From positions 19,399,067 through 19,463,066 of the forward strand of contig BTRK01000002.1 of NCBI GenBank assembly GCA_036245805.1: a DNA stretch of 64,000 bases. Direction: 5' to 3'. Shown one piece after another: positions 25,088 to 35,045 of the stretch; position 1 is the first letter of the stretch, and the number at the start of each line of letters is the position of its first letter. This stretch comes from Pristionchus mayeri. Taxonomy: Eukaryota > Nematoda > Chromadorea > Rhabditida > Neodiplogasteridae. The position numbers and the translations under genes are program-made. The notes beneath the pieces were generated by a model. The model was not told where the DNA came from. It ran no database searches and saw nothing but the letters and a program-made list of their open reading frames with translations.

Positions 25088-26495
25088 AGGAGGAGGAGTC
25101 TGTTTAGACGGAGAAGAAGAAGAAGACTCGGATGAGTGAGGAGGAGTACGCACTCCTGGTTGAGGTCACTCCCTTCCACTCCCCTCCAGGGGAAGACGCC
25201 CCTATTGCAGAGTATCAATGCGGCTGTGATCTCTGCCAATAGTTGTCCTAACACTCCCAAGGCATTCATTACTGATTCGAGTTTTGGCGGCTTAGGCAAG
25301 CACCTTCGCAGGTAAGGAGACTCTATTTGATTGAATTGATTTGATCGATTGAAGACTCGGAGTGGATGTGATATTTGCCGAGTCGAAGGATCATTTGCTA
25401 CGATTGGGGAAAGAGAATCCATCTAGAATTATTCTCTCATTCGGCAAGAATATAGAGGAAGTGAGTGCTATTCTCTCCAAATTCACAACGATTGATTATT
25501 GAAGTACAAAGCAACTTTCGGGAACCGTGTGTTTATCGTGGGAATTGGACTATCGGCCAAAGATCAGGTAGATCTCTAGAAAAAAAGGGCGTGGAAAAGA
25601 GGGATGATGTACAGGTGAAGAGAGTGCTCACTGAGTTCAAGATCAAGCTCAATCCTGCCGATGTCTTCACTCGATGCATGGTAGGTCAAGAGGACACTCG
25701 TTGCATAGTTGATAGATCGGAGTTGATTAGTGCCTCGTGGAGATGTTTAGGATATCTCCATAGAGATTTCCTTGATTGCAGGCATGCAATGGAGATCGAT
25801 TCGTGATGATTCCCTCCATCGTTCTACAGGTAGACATCCCTCTCTCCTCTCTTTCTATCCAGTAGTCGATAGTTAATCCATCGTTGTAGACTCTCCACGA
25901 TTGTGCGAAGAGAGTGGGAGAGACCTTCGACGATGAGACATTCCAGCCAGATCAATTCAAGGAGACGATCGAGAACGTGTGTTCCCTATCTTAATCTCGT
26001 TGCGCATCCTCGACCTCAGGCGAATCCAGATGACTACGGTGGATTTGAGTGCAGTGTGGAGGAGTACGATCTAGAGGAATCGAGGTTCATCATCAAGTGC
26101 ACCAATGGAGTCGTCGATGTATTGTGAGTGACTCTCTCTTTCGCCGTTTGAGTTCTCCCTTGCAGCAACAACCTCGTGATGGTCGACACGATGGACACTA
26201 CAGTGGAAGTACAAACACTCAAAGTTAGTTCATCCAACTTTCTCCTTCCATCACGAGATTCCCTCCATGAATGGATGGCCTTTAAGGTGCAACCAGAAGT
26301 AGTGGACAGTGATCGACCCTTCTATTATATCTGTGGAGGTTGTGGGAAGGTGAGAGGTTCCTTCCATCCTCGTACTTCCCTTCTTCTCATCAGATCTATT
26401 GGGATGGCACTCATGGTAAGAGATACAAGGAATTCGCGACTGGAGTGGTGGGAAGTGAGGCATCCACTTCCGAAGAATCTGCTACCAAAGAGTGA
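1129..26495 (+). CDS. mut-7: MUT-7/EXD3-family 3'-5' exonuclease with Mut7-C domain, complete 30-exon gene
   Basis: Exons: 1129-1317, 2573-2734, 3185-3286, 12916-13029, 13106-13219, 13264-13314, 13394-13444, 13540-13612, 22943-23063, 23254-23302, 23346-23480, 23541-23629, 23712-23834, 23879-23929, 23970-24033, 24083-24152, 24325-24434, 24643-24813, 24858-25037, 25108-25158, 25211-25311, 25355-25460, 25505-25567, 25615-25680, 25782-25829, 25890-25976, 26020-26123, 26166-26223, 26287-26349, 26394-26495. All phases match, giving about 955 aa. Seen: a helical N-terminal half; DEDD exonuclease motifs IGIDSEF (near residue 460), FDMLSDIKAY and RPLRPEQIVYAALDA; a Mut7-C domain beginning ITDSSFGGLGKHLRRLG; and a C-terminal zinc-ribbon-like ICGGCGKIYWDGTH. 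Known: C. elegans MUT-7 acts in germline RNAi and transposon silencing. The first two exons and the donor of exon 18 (GTCCCC) are least certain. Introns 1, 3 and 8 (1.3, 9.6 and 9.3 kb) are full of transposons; most others are about 40-60 nt. Confidence 0.85.
1466..2459. mobile_element. Palindromic (foldback) element, family P, about 1 kb
   Basis: Seen: the left end ATATGAGGCCGTTTG recurs as its reverse complement at the right end, and homology continues inward on both arms to a centre near 1960, so the element is almost all inverted repeat. It lies in intron 1 of the mut-7-like gene. Each arm carries an outward-reading open frame containing FDVTTSG; see findings. No transposase is present, so it would be non-autonomous. 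Confidence 0.8.
3936..4280. repeat. 172-bp direct tandem duplication
   Basis: A block starting TCGATACAACGTCCTTCC at 3936 is repeated at 4108, with many small differences over about 140 bp (for example CATAGAATCACATCAG in both copies). Each unit is itself partly palindromic: GTCCGGT near its start and ACCGGAC near its end. It lies in intron 3 of the mut-7-like gene. Confidence 0.75.
5387..6812. mobile_element. Palindromic element of family P, interrupted by a hAT-like insertion
   Basis: The ends CATATGAGGCCGTTTGCC and its near reverse complement bracket two inverted arms with a centre near 5900. The family is the same as 1466-2459. Removing the insertion at 6140-6564 plus one target duplication leaves about 993 bp, the same size as the first copy. 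It lies in intron 3 of the mut-7-like gene. Confidence 0.8.
6140..6564. mobile_element. hAT-like non-autonomous element, GC-rich
   Basis: Seen: the termini CAGTGATGTGC and GCACATCGCTG are inverted. The flanks GTAATGAG (6132-6139) and GCAATGAG (6565-6572) form an 8-bp target duplication with one mismatch. The insertion exactly breaks the right arm of the surrounding palindrome. Known: 8-bp duplications and CAG-type ends are typical of hAT elements. The interior is strikingly GC-rich against its AT-rich surroundings and holds long G and C runs (6291-6310, about 6450). No transposase is visible. Confidence 0.72.
6813..7892. other. Intronic spacer within the mut-7-like gene
   Basis: AT-rich intron sequence. 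At 7321 AGTGATGTGCTTGG resembles one end of the hAT-like element, but I find no partner end. Short stretches near 7390-7460 resemble 4930-5000 (a shared run starting AGAAACGGTAGAAAAGC in one and its complement in the other), suggesting another degraded dispersed repeat. Confidence 0.35.
7893..9299. mobile_element. TTAA-flanked palindromic element (piggyBac-like target)
   Basis: Seen: the ends CAGGCCGTCCACGAG and CTCGTGGACGGTCTG are inverted and each is flanked by TTAA (7889-7892 and 9300-9303). Homologous arms run inward to about 8280 and 8840, where GGAAGTCCTATCTTTGG mirrors. The loop (8290-8830) is GC-rich and contains a fragment of the GGCACT family at 8333. Known: precise TTAA duplication is the hallmark of piggyBac. 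No transposase frame is recognisable. Confidence 0.75.
9666..10794. mobile_element. Palindromic element related to the 7893-9299 copy
   Basis: The left end GGTCCACGGATGG mirrors CCATCCGTGGACC at the right. Arms share the internal motif TTTTCACTCGTAGA with the preceding element, suggesting one family. The centre is a perfect hairpin near 10030-10067 (GTGATATGATGATC and its complement). The right arm is interrupted by the element at 10294-10644. I could not define a target duplication. Confidence 0.7.
10294..10644. mobile_element. GGCACT-type inverted-repeat element, 351 bp
   Basis: The termini GGCACTATTGCAGAAGCCC and the matching inverted end GGGCTTGCAGTAGTGCC are flanked by perfect 8-bp duplications AATCTTTC (10286-10293, 10645-10652). 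It is inserted in the right arm of the palindrome at 9666-10794. A sequence AGATCGGGGTAACAATAG next to the left tip recurs at 8350. Confidence 0.8.
10795..12058. other. Intronic spacer within the mut-7-like gene
   Basis: AT-rich intron. I see a 30-bp direct repeat (CGCAAACTTTGTGTGCATGT at 11349 and again about 30 bp later) and a small inverted pair around 11930 and 12015 (GAGGACGACATTCGTAT). There is no coding evidence. Confidence 0.35.
12059..12450 (-). repeat. Dispersed repeat O, copy 1
   Basis: About 390 bp of this intron is homologous, in inverted orientation, to 38448-38821. The minus strand holds a short open frame ending EKHEAIENTCVLRTKC followed by a stop; the other copy ends almost identically. 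See findings. Confidence 0.75.
13941..15001. mobile_element. TA-flanked inverted-repeat element interrupted by a mariner-like insertion
   Basis: The ends CTGTGAGAATAGAATGCGTA and its complement at 14980-15001 are flanked by TA. Inside, at 14881-14951, is a near-perfect hairpin (ACAACAATATTCGCGGAACG mirrored). Subtracting the mariner at 13995-14879 leaves about 175 bp, a MITE-sized element. It lies in intron 8 of the mut-7-like gene. Confidence 0.75.
13995..14879. mobile_element. Mariner-like element, internally deleted or degraded
   Basis: Seen: terminal inverted repeats TTAGGTTGGTGCAAAAGTTT and its complement, with TA on both sides; length 885 bp. Known: mariner ends commonly begin this way and mariners insert at TA. 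A plus-strand frame at 14490-14801 (103 aa) lies inside but shows no recognisable DDE/D signature, and the element is shorter than a full mariner, so it is probably dead. Confidence 0.75.
15586..18527 (+). mobile_element. Non-LTR retrotransposon (RTE-like LINE)
   Basis: About 2.94 kb, bounded by a 4-bp direct repeat AGTC (15582-15585 and 18528-18531) and ending in an ATTGATTGATTG microsatellite tail. Known: short tandem 3' tails and a single endonuclease-plus-reverse-transcriptase frame fit the RTE/CR1-like clades. It is inserted in the left tip of palindrome B, in the same orientation as the host gene. Base composition is much more GC-rich than the surrounding intron. Confidence 0.85.
15710..18484 (+). 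pseudogene. LINE endonuclease/reverse transcriptase ORF, broken by one insertion
   Basis: The frame runs from MGRHFYIGTINARTLGP at 15710 to a stop at 17534-17536, then continues in the same frame to 18484 (about 915 codons in total). Seen: an APE-like endonuclease (VLVGDFNC; IDYVAAP; NSDHRLV), then reverse transcriptase (HSPGSDGI; LLHKKGDP; TGFRSGYST; FVDFKKAFDCV; RGVRQGDTLSP; the catalytic YADDVALV; LEVNSNKT) and a C-terminal tail. The sole disruption seen is a 30-bp palindromic insertion at about 17536-17565 that brings in a stop codon; it does not shift the frame. The ATG at 15710 is the first inside the element; frame to its left reads into host repeat. Confidence 0.85.
21412..22915. mobile_element. 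Palindromic element E, about 1.5 kb
   Basis: The sequence ATATCACGC..TCTTCTGAGAG at 21414 is mirrored by CTCTCAGAAGACGCGTGATAT ending near 22915. Arms stay aligned through CGAGAAAATTTT and ACCTGCAAAAACCTCAATTC to a centre near 22180. The right edge lies only about 25 bp before the acceptor of exon 9 (22942) of the mut-7-like gene. Confidence 0.8.
23064..23253. other. Intron 9 of the mut-7-like gene, purine-rich
   Basis: This 190-bp intron contains a G/A-rich block (23120-23160) and no repeat ends. Exons on both sides keep phase 2. Confidence 0.4.
25046..25083. repeat. (GA)n microsatellite
   Basis: An uninterrupted run of GA dinucleotides lies in the intron after exon 19 of the mut-7-like gene. 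Confidence 0.9.
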
Positions 26496-26534
26496 AATTA
26501 TTTATCTACTTCTAAAAGAGATATTCTAAAGATT

Positions 26535-28162
26535 GGCACTGGTATAGAAGCCCGGACCAGTCCGAAAAAGGTTCTCTCCAGAGGCAGGGAAGCCGCCCGG
26601 TCTCCCATCCATGAGGGATGCTCTGTCCGCGTACTACCATAAAATCCCAGATCGGGGTGCCGATGAAGGCACCAGGGGTAGCCCCAGGCCGGTAAAGCCT
26701 ACATTTAGGCTATCATATCTCTATAAATAAGAATATCTCTGGTCCGAATTAAAATTAAACGTAAGCATCCAATCTCACAGCATCAGCCTAACATATTAGG
26801 TTGATGCATAAGTTTTGTCGCATTTCGGAGGTCCGCAATATTTCCATAAAGGATGCGTCTCAAATATTTCAGTTGCCTGCCCTTCTAGTATATGTTAGGG
26901 GTATGCATGCTCATTCAAACCATAGGGTATAGCTGAGCTGTCGACGCCGGCTATTCGAAACATACTAATATGAAGAGATCTGAATTTCTAGAAAATTGTG
27001 TTAATTTTTTTTGACCGGCTGCTAGTTCGCAGAGATGAAAAATGAACCCAGCTCCTTTAGCATGGTGATATGCCCCGTGAATGCTCTTTCTAAATATATG
27101 CCAGATATGGTGCTATGTTGAGCGGAACCGAAGGTATAGTTCACTGAATCTAAGATTAGGCGCTGATTCACAGTCAACTTGACCAACTCTCCTGAATCCA
27201 GAATTATAACAACTGGGCCTACCATAAGTGCGTTCCAATTACCACTCATGGGGGTCTACCTTAACATTTAACACGTGAGATAGATAACACTCTTCTTGAG
27301 AAAAATTTGAATTTTTATTAATTCAATTCGCGCACAATTTTACCAAAATTTGCAAGTTTAGGTGTTTCGAATTCAAAATTGTCATTCAAAAGCTATTGTT
27401 TTGTAAAATTATCCCAAACAGATATTGGTAAGGGAAGGGTTGATGGTTCGAATGGTCACAATAAATCAGACATTGAACATGTGTGTGAGGTGGGAATTTG
27501 AACAAAGTGGAAATTTCAGCAGCTTACTAACATTCCATCGTTCTGTATGAAGCCATTTATATCAACAGAACCCAATCGACTCCAAACTTTAACTGTATAC
27601 TGAACACTTTTGGTTAATTATAATCCACAACTATTTGGATCTCGATATCAATTGAGAAGAAAATTCGGATTACAAAACTTTTTCCGACCTTCCCTATCAC
27701 AAACATTCTTCAAATTCGTCTAAATTTCTAGAACGCATTTCGTTTTCCATTATCCATGAGTGGTTCAAAATTATGCACATACATAGTATGTTACGCATAT
27801 CACACTAAATCGACACAATTCCTCTTTTTCAAGAAGCACTGGTACATTAAATTGAAATGTAATTCTGATCTCACTACAACTTTGTCTGCCTACTGTGCCT
27901 CCCAAACTGTCTTGACAGGAATGAAGCAAGGTGCGTAAGAAAAGGTATGAAGGCCCTCAATGAATAAGAATAACGAAATGTGGTTGGAACAAATTCAAAG
28001 AATTTCGGAGGTTAGAATGCGTAAGAGATTGTACGCGACAAAACTTATGCATCAACCTGATATATCGGTATCCCCATCTGGGCTTCTAAAACAGTACGGG
28101 GACTAGCTCTTTTCACCGGGGGCATAGCCTTTGCGGCTGGTCCGGGCTTCTATACCAGTGCC
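26535..28162. mobile_element. GGCACT-type inverted-repeat element with an internal mariner relic
   Basis: The ends GGCACTGGTATAGAAGCCC and its complement share 26 bp before diverging. They are flanked by CTAAAGATT (26526-26534 and 28163-28171), a 9-bp duplication. Internal ATCGGGGTGCC recalls the AGATCGGGGTAAC block of the 10294 element. It begins only 40 bp after the stop codon of the mut-7-like gene. Confidence 0.8.
26796..28060. mobile_element. Full-length-sized mariner-like relic, 1265 bp
   Basis: Terminal repeats TTAGGTTGATGCATAAGTTT and the complement at 28036-28060, with TA on each side. The size matches an intact mariner, but no frame over 80 codons spans it and I recognise no transposase motif, so it is either heavily decayed or carries unrelated cargo. 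It is nested in the element 26535-28162. Confidence 0.75.
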
Positions 28163-28528
28163 CTAAAGATTATTATTTCGATTGTTTATTTTCCTTTTTA
28201 TATTAATCTTACAGACCTATTTCCGGTTTAGATTATTTCATAATTGTTCTTTTTTTTATTCGTTGTCGTGTTTGTGAATGTTGAAAATGGGTAGATTCAT
28301 TGTTCTCGCTATTATTATTTTTATCTATTCCATTCTTTAAAATACAGGCTTATGATTTGCTCATGTTCTTCGCTTTAGTCTGTTTGTACCATCGAATTGT
28401 ATACTCTCTTGTCTGTCTACTTACAAACAGCTAGATTGATTTTACAGTTCACATGATAAATGCTTGCAATACAGAAGTCGTTGTATGGCCCACGGAATAT
28501 AGATACAACTACTATGGATGGGTTAATA

Positions 28529-31323
28529 TTATCTTCTAGGTGCACTCAATAGAATGGCATTGTATTCCTTCTGGAGGGCGAGTACCTGGAAGTGTCTCCC
28601 CCTCCAGTTGATCTCTTCCTCCCTCACCTCATTCTTGATCTCTTCATACTTTCCTTCTGATTCCATCTCATCAATCTGATCTTTCAACTGTTGATTCGTT
28701 TCCAGTAGATAGTCCAATTTCTTGGCCAGACTCTCAGACAGCAAGGTCTCTCTAGATTAGTTCTCGATTCTCGATAGCTCACCATCTCAATCGAATCATC
28801 TCCCCTTAGTTCATTGGTGATTTCATCCACATCCGCCTCTATCTCACTCAATGATTCTTCCATTCGAGGGACACTCATTCTCAATTCTTCTTTCCTCATC
28901 TCCAAATTCTAAAGAGCCAATCAATCAATATCTTATTTACAGTATTCATCTGACCGTACTCTCTTCTTGACTAGTTTGTACCATTCTATTGTAATCAGGC
29001 ATCTGATCCAGTTCCTCCTGCATGCTTTCTCCCTTGAGTGAGAATGCCTGGAAGGGAGTAGTGGGATGGAGGGGGGAGGGGGAGTAGATCTACCTCCATC
29101 TCTCCATTTATCCTCGTTTCCATCTCGTTCAGACTCATCAATTCCTCTTCTAATCTAACGTGCACTGCAATGAGTATTCCATCCTCCAGTAGAGGGGAGG
29201 GGGCATTCCCCTCTCCACTCACACTCCTTCAGTTCGTGTGCACTCGCTCCCTCACTCATCTCCAGAATCGAAGGGTCCAAGTCGTTCACTTGCATTGTCA
29301 TGTTCACCTACCAAGAATCCAATAAAGTGAATGAAAAAGATTATGAATAACCTTGGTGAGATTGATGGACAATCGTCTTAGATTCTGCACAATTCCATCT
29401 TGGAATTCTTCCATTTCCATTGCCAAATTCCTCTTTTGGTCTTCGAAAGAAGCAAAGAATTCATTCATCTGGGAGACTCTCATTAGTTCATCCTTCTTTC
29501 TCTCGATCTACCTCGACTTCCTTAACCTGTAGTCCCTGATATCTCTCCAAGTGCTCTCCTGGAAGGAAAATGAAAGTTATCTGGGTGATCAATTGATAAC
29601 TCACTGTTGTCACTTTCAACATTGGCGCTGAATTCGTGCAATTCTTCTTGTGCATTCTCGATTTGTTCTTTGATCTGCTCATATCTATAAGGGTATCCCT
29701 CCTCCTCCATCCTCTCCCTCCCCTCTCTCTCTTCTCACTCACTGTTTCTCCATCGCTCCGATCTCTTCATTGTTCCTCTGCACAGTCTGGATCAACTTCG
29801 CCTTCTGCAATCGATTCGACAGTATGGCAATTCTACAGTATTCTACAATGTTCTACAATTTTACAGTGCAATCGATTCTACAGTATGACAGAGTGTGTGA
29901 TACCTTCTCGTCGAGACTCTCCTTGTTCTGTTCTTCTTCAATCAATTCCTTCTCTTCTTTCGCCAATCTCGTCAATTCCTCTCGTAGATTAGCTGTGGAT
30001 GGCCTTCCTTCTCTTACTCCTCTTCATTCTCACCTGCTTTCTGCTTCAATGGTGAATTGAGTAGATCAGTCTCCAGTTGATTCTTCAGATTCACCAATTC
30101 AGACAATTCGTTCTCCCTCACATCTCTTTTTATTCCTCTATTATTTATTATCCACTCACCTTTCGGATATTAATTCCTTCAAAGCTTCCGATTCTTCTTT
30201 CAAATGTTCATAATGATCTTTGATGGATGGATCCTAAGATATCCCATTCCTCTCTCCCCATTCGTTCTCTTCATTCACCATCGCGGCGATTGTCTGTTGA
30301 TTCTTCCTTTTCTGAAGTGCGATCTCTTCCTCCAATCTATTCACTTCATCATCTCTTTCTTTCTTCTCCTTGAATAGTTCTTCCAATGACTTCGCTGCCT
30401 GTAATCCATCCCCTTCCCTCCTCCTCCTCCTCCCCCCCTCTCTCCCCTCTCCCACCTGATCAGCCTTCGTCTTCAGCTCGCTTCCTTCCATCTCGAGTAC
30501 ACTCATTTCACTCGTCGAGTGCATTTTGTCCAGCATCGAATTGTAGTCGAGAAGTCTTCCGTGTAACTTCTTGAGAGTGAGAGCAGCCTCTTCCGCTCTG
30601 AAATGGACCCGTCCTCGTTCTCCCCCTCCCCCCCCCCTCCCCACCCTCTTACTTCTTCTCATAAGCGGCAGTTTCTAGTCTTGCCTTCTCTCCTTTTTCC
30701 ACTTCGTTGTTCAGTCGATTGATCTCCGTACTCAGTTCATTCGCCTTCATTCTCAGTAGACCCACGAAGTAATTCTTATCGAGAACTTGTCGTTTCCCTC
30801 AAGATCATCAGAGATACCAACTAGTTGAGAATGCAGTGCATTCGATGGACTCTTCTTACCAGAAGCAGTTCCAGCCCTTGTGGGTGCTCTCAATCCCTGT
30901 TGAGTAATGGGTCGATTGAGGACTGCTGGATGAATGATTCCAGTGGGGGGACGAGCCATCCCACTATTCTCCATTCGATCCACTCTCACTGATGGAGAGA
31001 ATCCCTTCTGAACATGCAACAAGGTGTGAGGGGAGGAGGACAGATCGAGTGACTTACAGATGAGGGAGGAGGGACAAAACCCGATCGAGATCCTACAAGG
31101 AATGTGATCGGAGGGGAAGGGGGGATGCCTCACCAATGGTGTTTCTCATGTTTTCCTCTCCTCCCAGTTGATTCCTGAGTGGAGTGACTTCTGTCTGGAT
31201 TGGCACTCTTCCAGCACGAGAAGTAGATGGACGACCACCAGAACTGACCACCAGAGGGCATCCAGGATACTATCAAATGAGAACTTACGAGGTCTTGGGA
31301 CGAGCAGAGGGGGGACGGGACAT
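28529..31323 (-). CDS. ift-74: IFT74 homologue, intraflagellar transport complex B coiled-coil protein
   Basis: Exons (5' to 3'): 31323-31289, 31243-31134, 31092-31058, 31007-30860, 30785-30653, 30597-30456, 30398-30279, 30233-30160, 30116-30034 (or from 30125), 29992-29904, 29804-29743, 29684-29605, 29558-29527, 29495-29352, 29307-29223, 29164-29094, 29047-28955, 28908-28783, 28747-28529. All phases match; about 626 aa. Seen: a low-complexity basic N terminus MSRPPSARPKTSSGGRPSTS, then MARPPTGIIH, RPITQQGLRAPTR and LDKNYFVGLLRMK, followed by continuous coiled coil to the end. Known: RPVTQQGL and LDKSYYLGLL are signatures of IFT74, which pairs with IFT81 and binds tubulin in cilia. Expected role: ciliated sensory neurons. 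The C terminus NWRGRHFQVLALQKEY matches the family end. Confidence 0.88.
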
Positions 31324-31881
31324 GGATGGAGAAGGGCAATGAATGGAAAGGGAAGGGAGACACAGAGGGGAACCATAGCAACCGAGTGTGTGCAATGCAG
31401 ACCAAGGGGAGCACACGCTCTCGAGGCACCCCCACCCCGCTCGAATTTCCCTCGTGTGCGACTCAAATCGGAAGTGACCAGAATCTATCTCCCTCTACCC
31501 TTCCTTTTCCCTTATTTCGTATCTATCTCCTCACATTCTCGCACATTACTGTATCTGATCAAGCACTTATGTGGTGGACGATAAATAAATAAACATGAAT
31601 ATTGTTTATTATGATCTGGTTAGTACAATTATTAGGGTGGAGATTATTGATTAGTTAATATGATTAGAGTGGATTGCATCGAATGCGAGTAGGAGATAGA
31701 GTGGAGTAATGACCAGAAGGGAGAGAGAGAATGGGGGAGGGAGGCTATTGTACAGAAATGGTCTACAACAATAGGCACACATTTAATACAAACGTAAAGT
31801 GAAAAGCATGCAATCAATGTAGTTCAAGCATAAAGCGAAATGAATAAACTGTAGGTACAAGGGAGGGAAATGGGGTGGATT
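31324..31881. other. Intergenic region, IFT74 5' flank and ING3 3' flank
   Basis: A 558-bp gap between two minus-strand genes. AT-rich from 31560, with AATAAATAAAC near 31581. No gene recognised. Confidence 0.4.
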
Positions 31882-33783
31882 CTACGTGTGGGGGACGAGT
31901 TTCTCTTCACAACTGGGGCAAAACCACTTCCCTCGAGGAGCTGCTTCCAGACCCACGCAAGGCCAATGGAACCATTCGAAGGGACACTCAACAGACAGAA
32001 TGATTATCGATTAAAGGAGAGAGTACCGTACCTCCTTGTTATCACAGGCGACCATTCCCCCGTAGCTCTTTTCGTTGCAGAAGCACCATGGCCGTTCGTC
32101 GTTCCCATCCTCCTCCCCATCGACATCTCGAGATCCTGAGAAGAGAAGAGATCAATCTCCCTCCAATAGTAGAGGAAGAGGAGTACTCACGGGGTGGTTG
32201 AGTCAATTCGAGTGAATCGATAGGAGGAGTGACGTTGCCAGTGGGAGTGAAGGGAGTATGGGAGATGGATGGAGTGGCAGGGATGGAGGAATGACGAGAT
32301 CTCTCGCGATGGCCAGTCAACGACTGGTTCGAATTAAACATCTCCTGCACTCGAGACGTCAATCTACAAAGGAAAATTTATTCCAAAGATCAAGTGATTG
32401 ACCCAAGAATGAAGATCTCAATTTCATCTCAACTATTCAGATAGAAAAATAGAAAATGAGCTTACTTCCTCGGTCTTCCATGTCTACTCTCGGTAGAAAC
32501 GAAATTAGGCATAGAGGAGAGGGCGGGTGAAGAGAGAAGGGGAGTCTGTGGAGAGGAGAGAGACGAGGGTGAGAACACCTACAATCAATCAATCAACCAC
32601 CTAATTAATCACAAGAATAGCTCGAGAGGACAAGAATACTCACAAAATGAGAGGTGTTTGTAGTGGGAGTGGATGGAGAGGGACGAGAACGATGAGAAGG
32701 GGAGTTCCGTCCTTCTGAAACAATCCACTCTATGTCAAGAGGATATCTCGATAGTGTCACTGACCCTTCTCCCTCTCTCCACTCCCTCCTCCATTCTGCG
32801 TCTTCAACTGCAGAGATGCCTGCAACTGCTGACGAATGGCCTCGCGACGAGCTTCCTGTACAATTCACCGTCCGAACCCTCTCCCTCTCTAGATAACCTT
32901 GAGAGTATTCTCCTCTTGTGTCACAGGAAGACTGTTCTTGCGAGGTCTGGGGATCGAAGGGATGGAGGGTGAGGATGCCTCTGATCCACTCGAATCAAGA
33001 CGGGCCAATTTGACGGAGGGAGGAATGTAGACAGAAGCACTACGAGAAGTAGACGGCTGCTGAAGAACCACCATACTCATATATTTACGAAATATATATT
33101 CAGGATATATATCTTAGTCGCGTATACCAACTTACATCTTCGGTCGTTCCGTTGAGCAATGTACTCACTCCATTGGAGATGCTCGGATGAGGTCTCTTCT
33201 TCTTCTCCTTCCTTTGGGAGAACATCTGGTCGACGTAGTCGGCGAATCCTTCACACACTTCATTACTTGTTTATTGTTGTAACTATGGATTAGATTCTCC
33301 TCTCTGAGTATCAACTGACTCTTCTCGATCACTTCCGTCACTCCTGCATTGTCAGCCTCCAATTCGAACTTGAGATGCATCTTCTCCTTCTCGAGGTGCT
33401 GATTGTACTTCTCCAGCAGATCTTGCATCCTCTCCGACAGGTAGATCTTACGCTCAGATTGAGTGCGAAGCCGGGCAAACGTCTGAAGAAGGCCGCATAA
33501 GAGGGAGAAAGAGAGAAGAGAGCAGGAGTGCTCCCTCTTCCCCTCACTCACCGCTTGCAATTCCTTGAGTCGTGCACATCTCACTTCCTCCTGCATGGAC
33601 TCGCAGGTTCGGAAGTGTTCCTCTATCTCTTCTGCCATGGCAGCTCGCTTCGCTGCAACCATCTCCTCCCCCTCAGTCACTACTACTCAGAGCAACACTC
33701 ACAATAGGTACCTGTTATCTCAGCATCGAGTTCCTTGATTTCCTTGCATCTCTCTCGCAGTTCCCCTGGTAGCTCATCCAGCA
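31882..33783 (-). CDS. ing-3: ING3-like chromatin reader with C-terminal PHD finger (first exon not found)
   Basis: Exons: 33783-33712, 33652-33552, 33482-33320, 33248-33136, 33059-32898, 32855-32765, 32714-32644, 32545-32466, 32363-32191, 32135-32032, 31986-31882; all phases match, about 410 aa. Seen: an ING N-terminal domain ([33 protein letters not shown]), a Ser/Pro-rich basic middle with an AT-hook-like HGRPRK, then a PHD finger [17 protein letters not shown] and [13 protein letters not shown] ending GKWFCPSC. The zinc ligands (C4-H-C3) are all present. Known: ING3 reads H3K4me3 within NuA4/TIP60 acetyltransferase. The first exon (a short one, phase 1 junction) must lie upstream, beyond the palindromes at 33.86-35.05 kb, and I could not place it. 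Confidence 0.88.
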
Positions 33784-33857
33784 CTGCCAATATAACTTAT
33801 TACCACGGAAGAATAAATATCAATATTTTTAAAAAGAAAATTCTCTGATTATATGAT

Positions 33858-35045
33858 AGGCATTTTGACTCATTGAACATATCTGTGAAGACCATTGTCA
33901 TTAGCGAAAAATTAAATTCCTCCAAAATGTGTACACGTGTAGTACTCAGTGAGTATAGCTCAGGCGTGGCTGACTGAATACTATTTACATTAAAATTATG
34001 AGGAAAAAAATTGGGACATGTGTATTGAAATTTTCGAAAAAAATAAATAAATCCAGTTAGTGATAAAGTTTCAGGCTACCGTATACTGCCGTGAAATAAT
34101 TTCATAAATCCGTGGACGTTGATGATTTTTTTTATTTGTTTGGGATTTGATTAATTCCGTGTAAGTAATTTCAGTGTTTCTCTGTAATACTACACTGAGG
34201 TTGTCAAATCCCAAACGAATAAACAAATTCATCAACGTTCACGGATTTATTTATGAAATTATTTCACTGCAGTATACGGTAGCCTGAAACTTTATCACTA
34301 ACTGGATTTTTTTTTTTCGAAAATTTCAATACACATGTCCCAATTTTTTTTGCTCATAATTTTATTGTGAATAGTCTTCAGTCAGCGCTACAAACTGAGC
34401 AAATAAAAACTATAAAAAATTTAAAAATTAAATAAGTTGAAAATTGAATTTTTCACTAATGATTTTACATCAATTATTACAAATCTTGGTGGGCACAATC
34501 ACACGAATATTCTATATGTTTAGAGAAATTAATCACGTGGATTGGTTGAGTAATGGCAAAATTCAAGTTTTTTTTTGACTAAAGTATTTCTCATTCCTCA
34601 ACGGTTGGCCTAGAACACTAAATAAGCCACGCCTTACATGGATACGACCGGAACTCACATATCCCAAAATTCATGAAATATTCACAGAAAATTCAGCGCG
34701 AAATTCTGACCAGGAAACTACTTTCAAAACTTCCCATATATTATTATGAATATTTTTTCAGGGTCAAAAATATGCATTTTTATGCGTTTTTGCACTGAAA
34801 ATCCCATTTCCCCCACAAAACCAAAATTTCAAAATGATATATGGGAAGTTTTGAAAGCTATTTCCTGGTCAGAATTTTTCGCTAAATTTTCTGTGAATAT
34901 TTCATGAATTTTGGGACATGTGAGTTCCGGTCGGTTCCATGTTAGCTATACTCACTGAGTGCTACATGTGTGCACATTTTGGAGGATTTCGATTTTTTTT
35001 GATAATGCCAATCATATGTTCACTGAATCAAAAATTCTCACATAT
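33858..35045. mobile_element. Nest of palindromic elements upstream of the first ING3 exon found
   Basis: Outer arms: CCTCCAAAATGTGTACA (33929) and TGTGCACATTTTGGAGGA (34969), with flanking ATGATAGGCATT mirrored by AATGCCAATCAT. Two inner palindromes follow each other: 34010-34360 (centre near 34185, AACTTTATCACTAACTGGAT mirrored) and 34650-34945 (centre near 34765, GACCGGAACTCACAT mirrored). All are AT-rich with no coding potential. Confidence 0.7.

Noticed and set aside
25108..25241. A 31-nt intron in mut-7 (25159-25189)
   Set aside because: A later acceptor (TTGCAG at 25210) gives a normal 52-nt intron with the same phase, so the ultrashort version is unnecessary.
24943..25422. 159-codon minus frame with long Leu/Ser runs
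   Set aside because: It is produced by translating the GA microsatellite on the opposite strand and runs across mut-7 exons.
27022..27249. 75-codon minus frame inside the mariner-like relic, considered as transposase
   Set aside because: It has no D..D catalytic signature or helix-turn-helix similarity that I can recognise.
30126..30159. A 34-nt intron in IFT74
   Set aside because: An alternative acceptor 9 bases further on gives 43 nt with the same phase and typical length.
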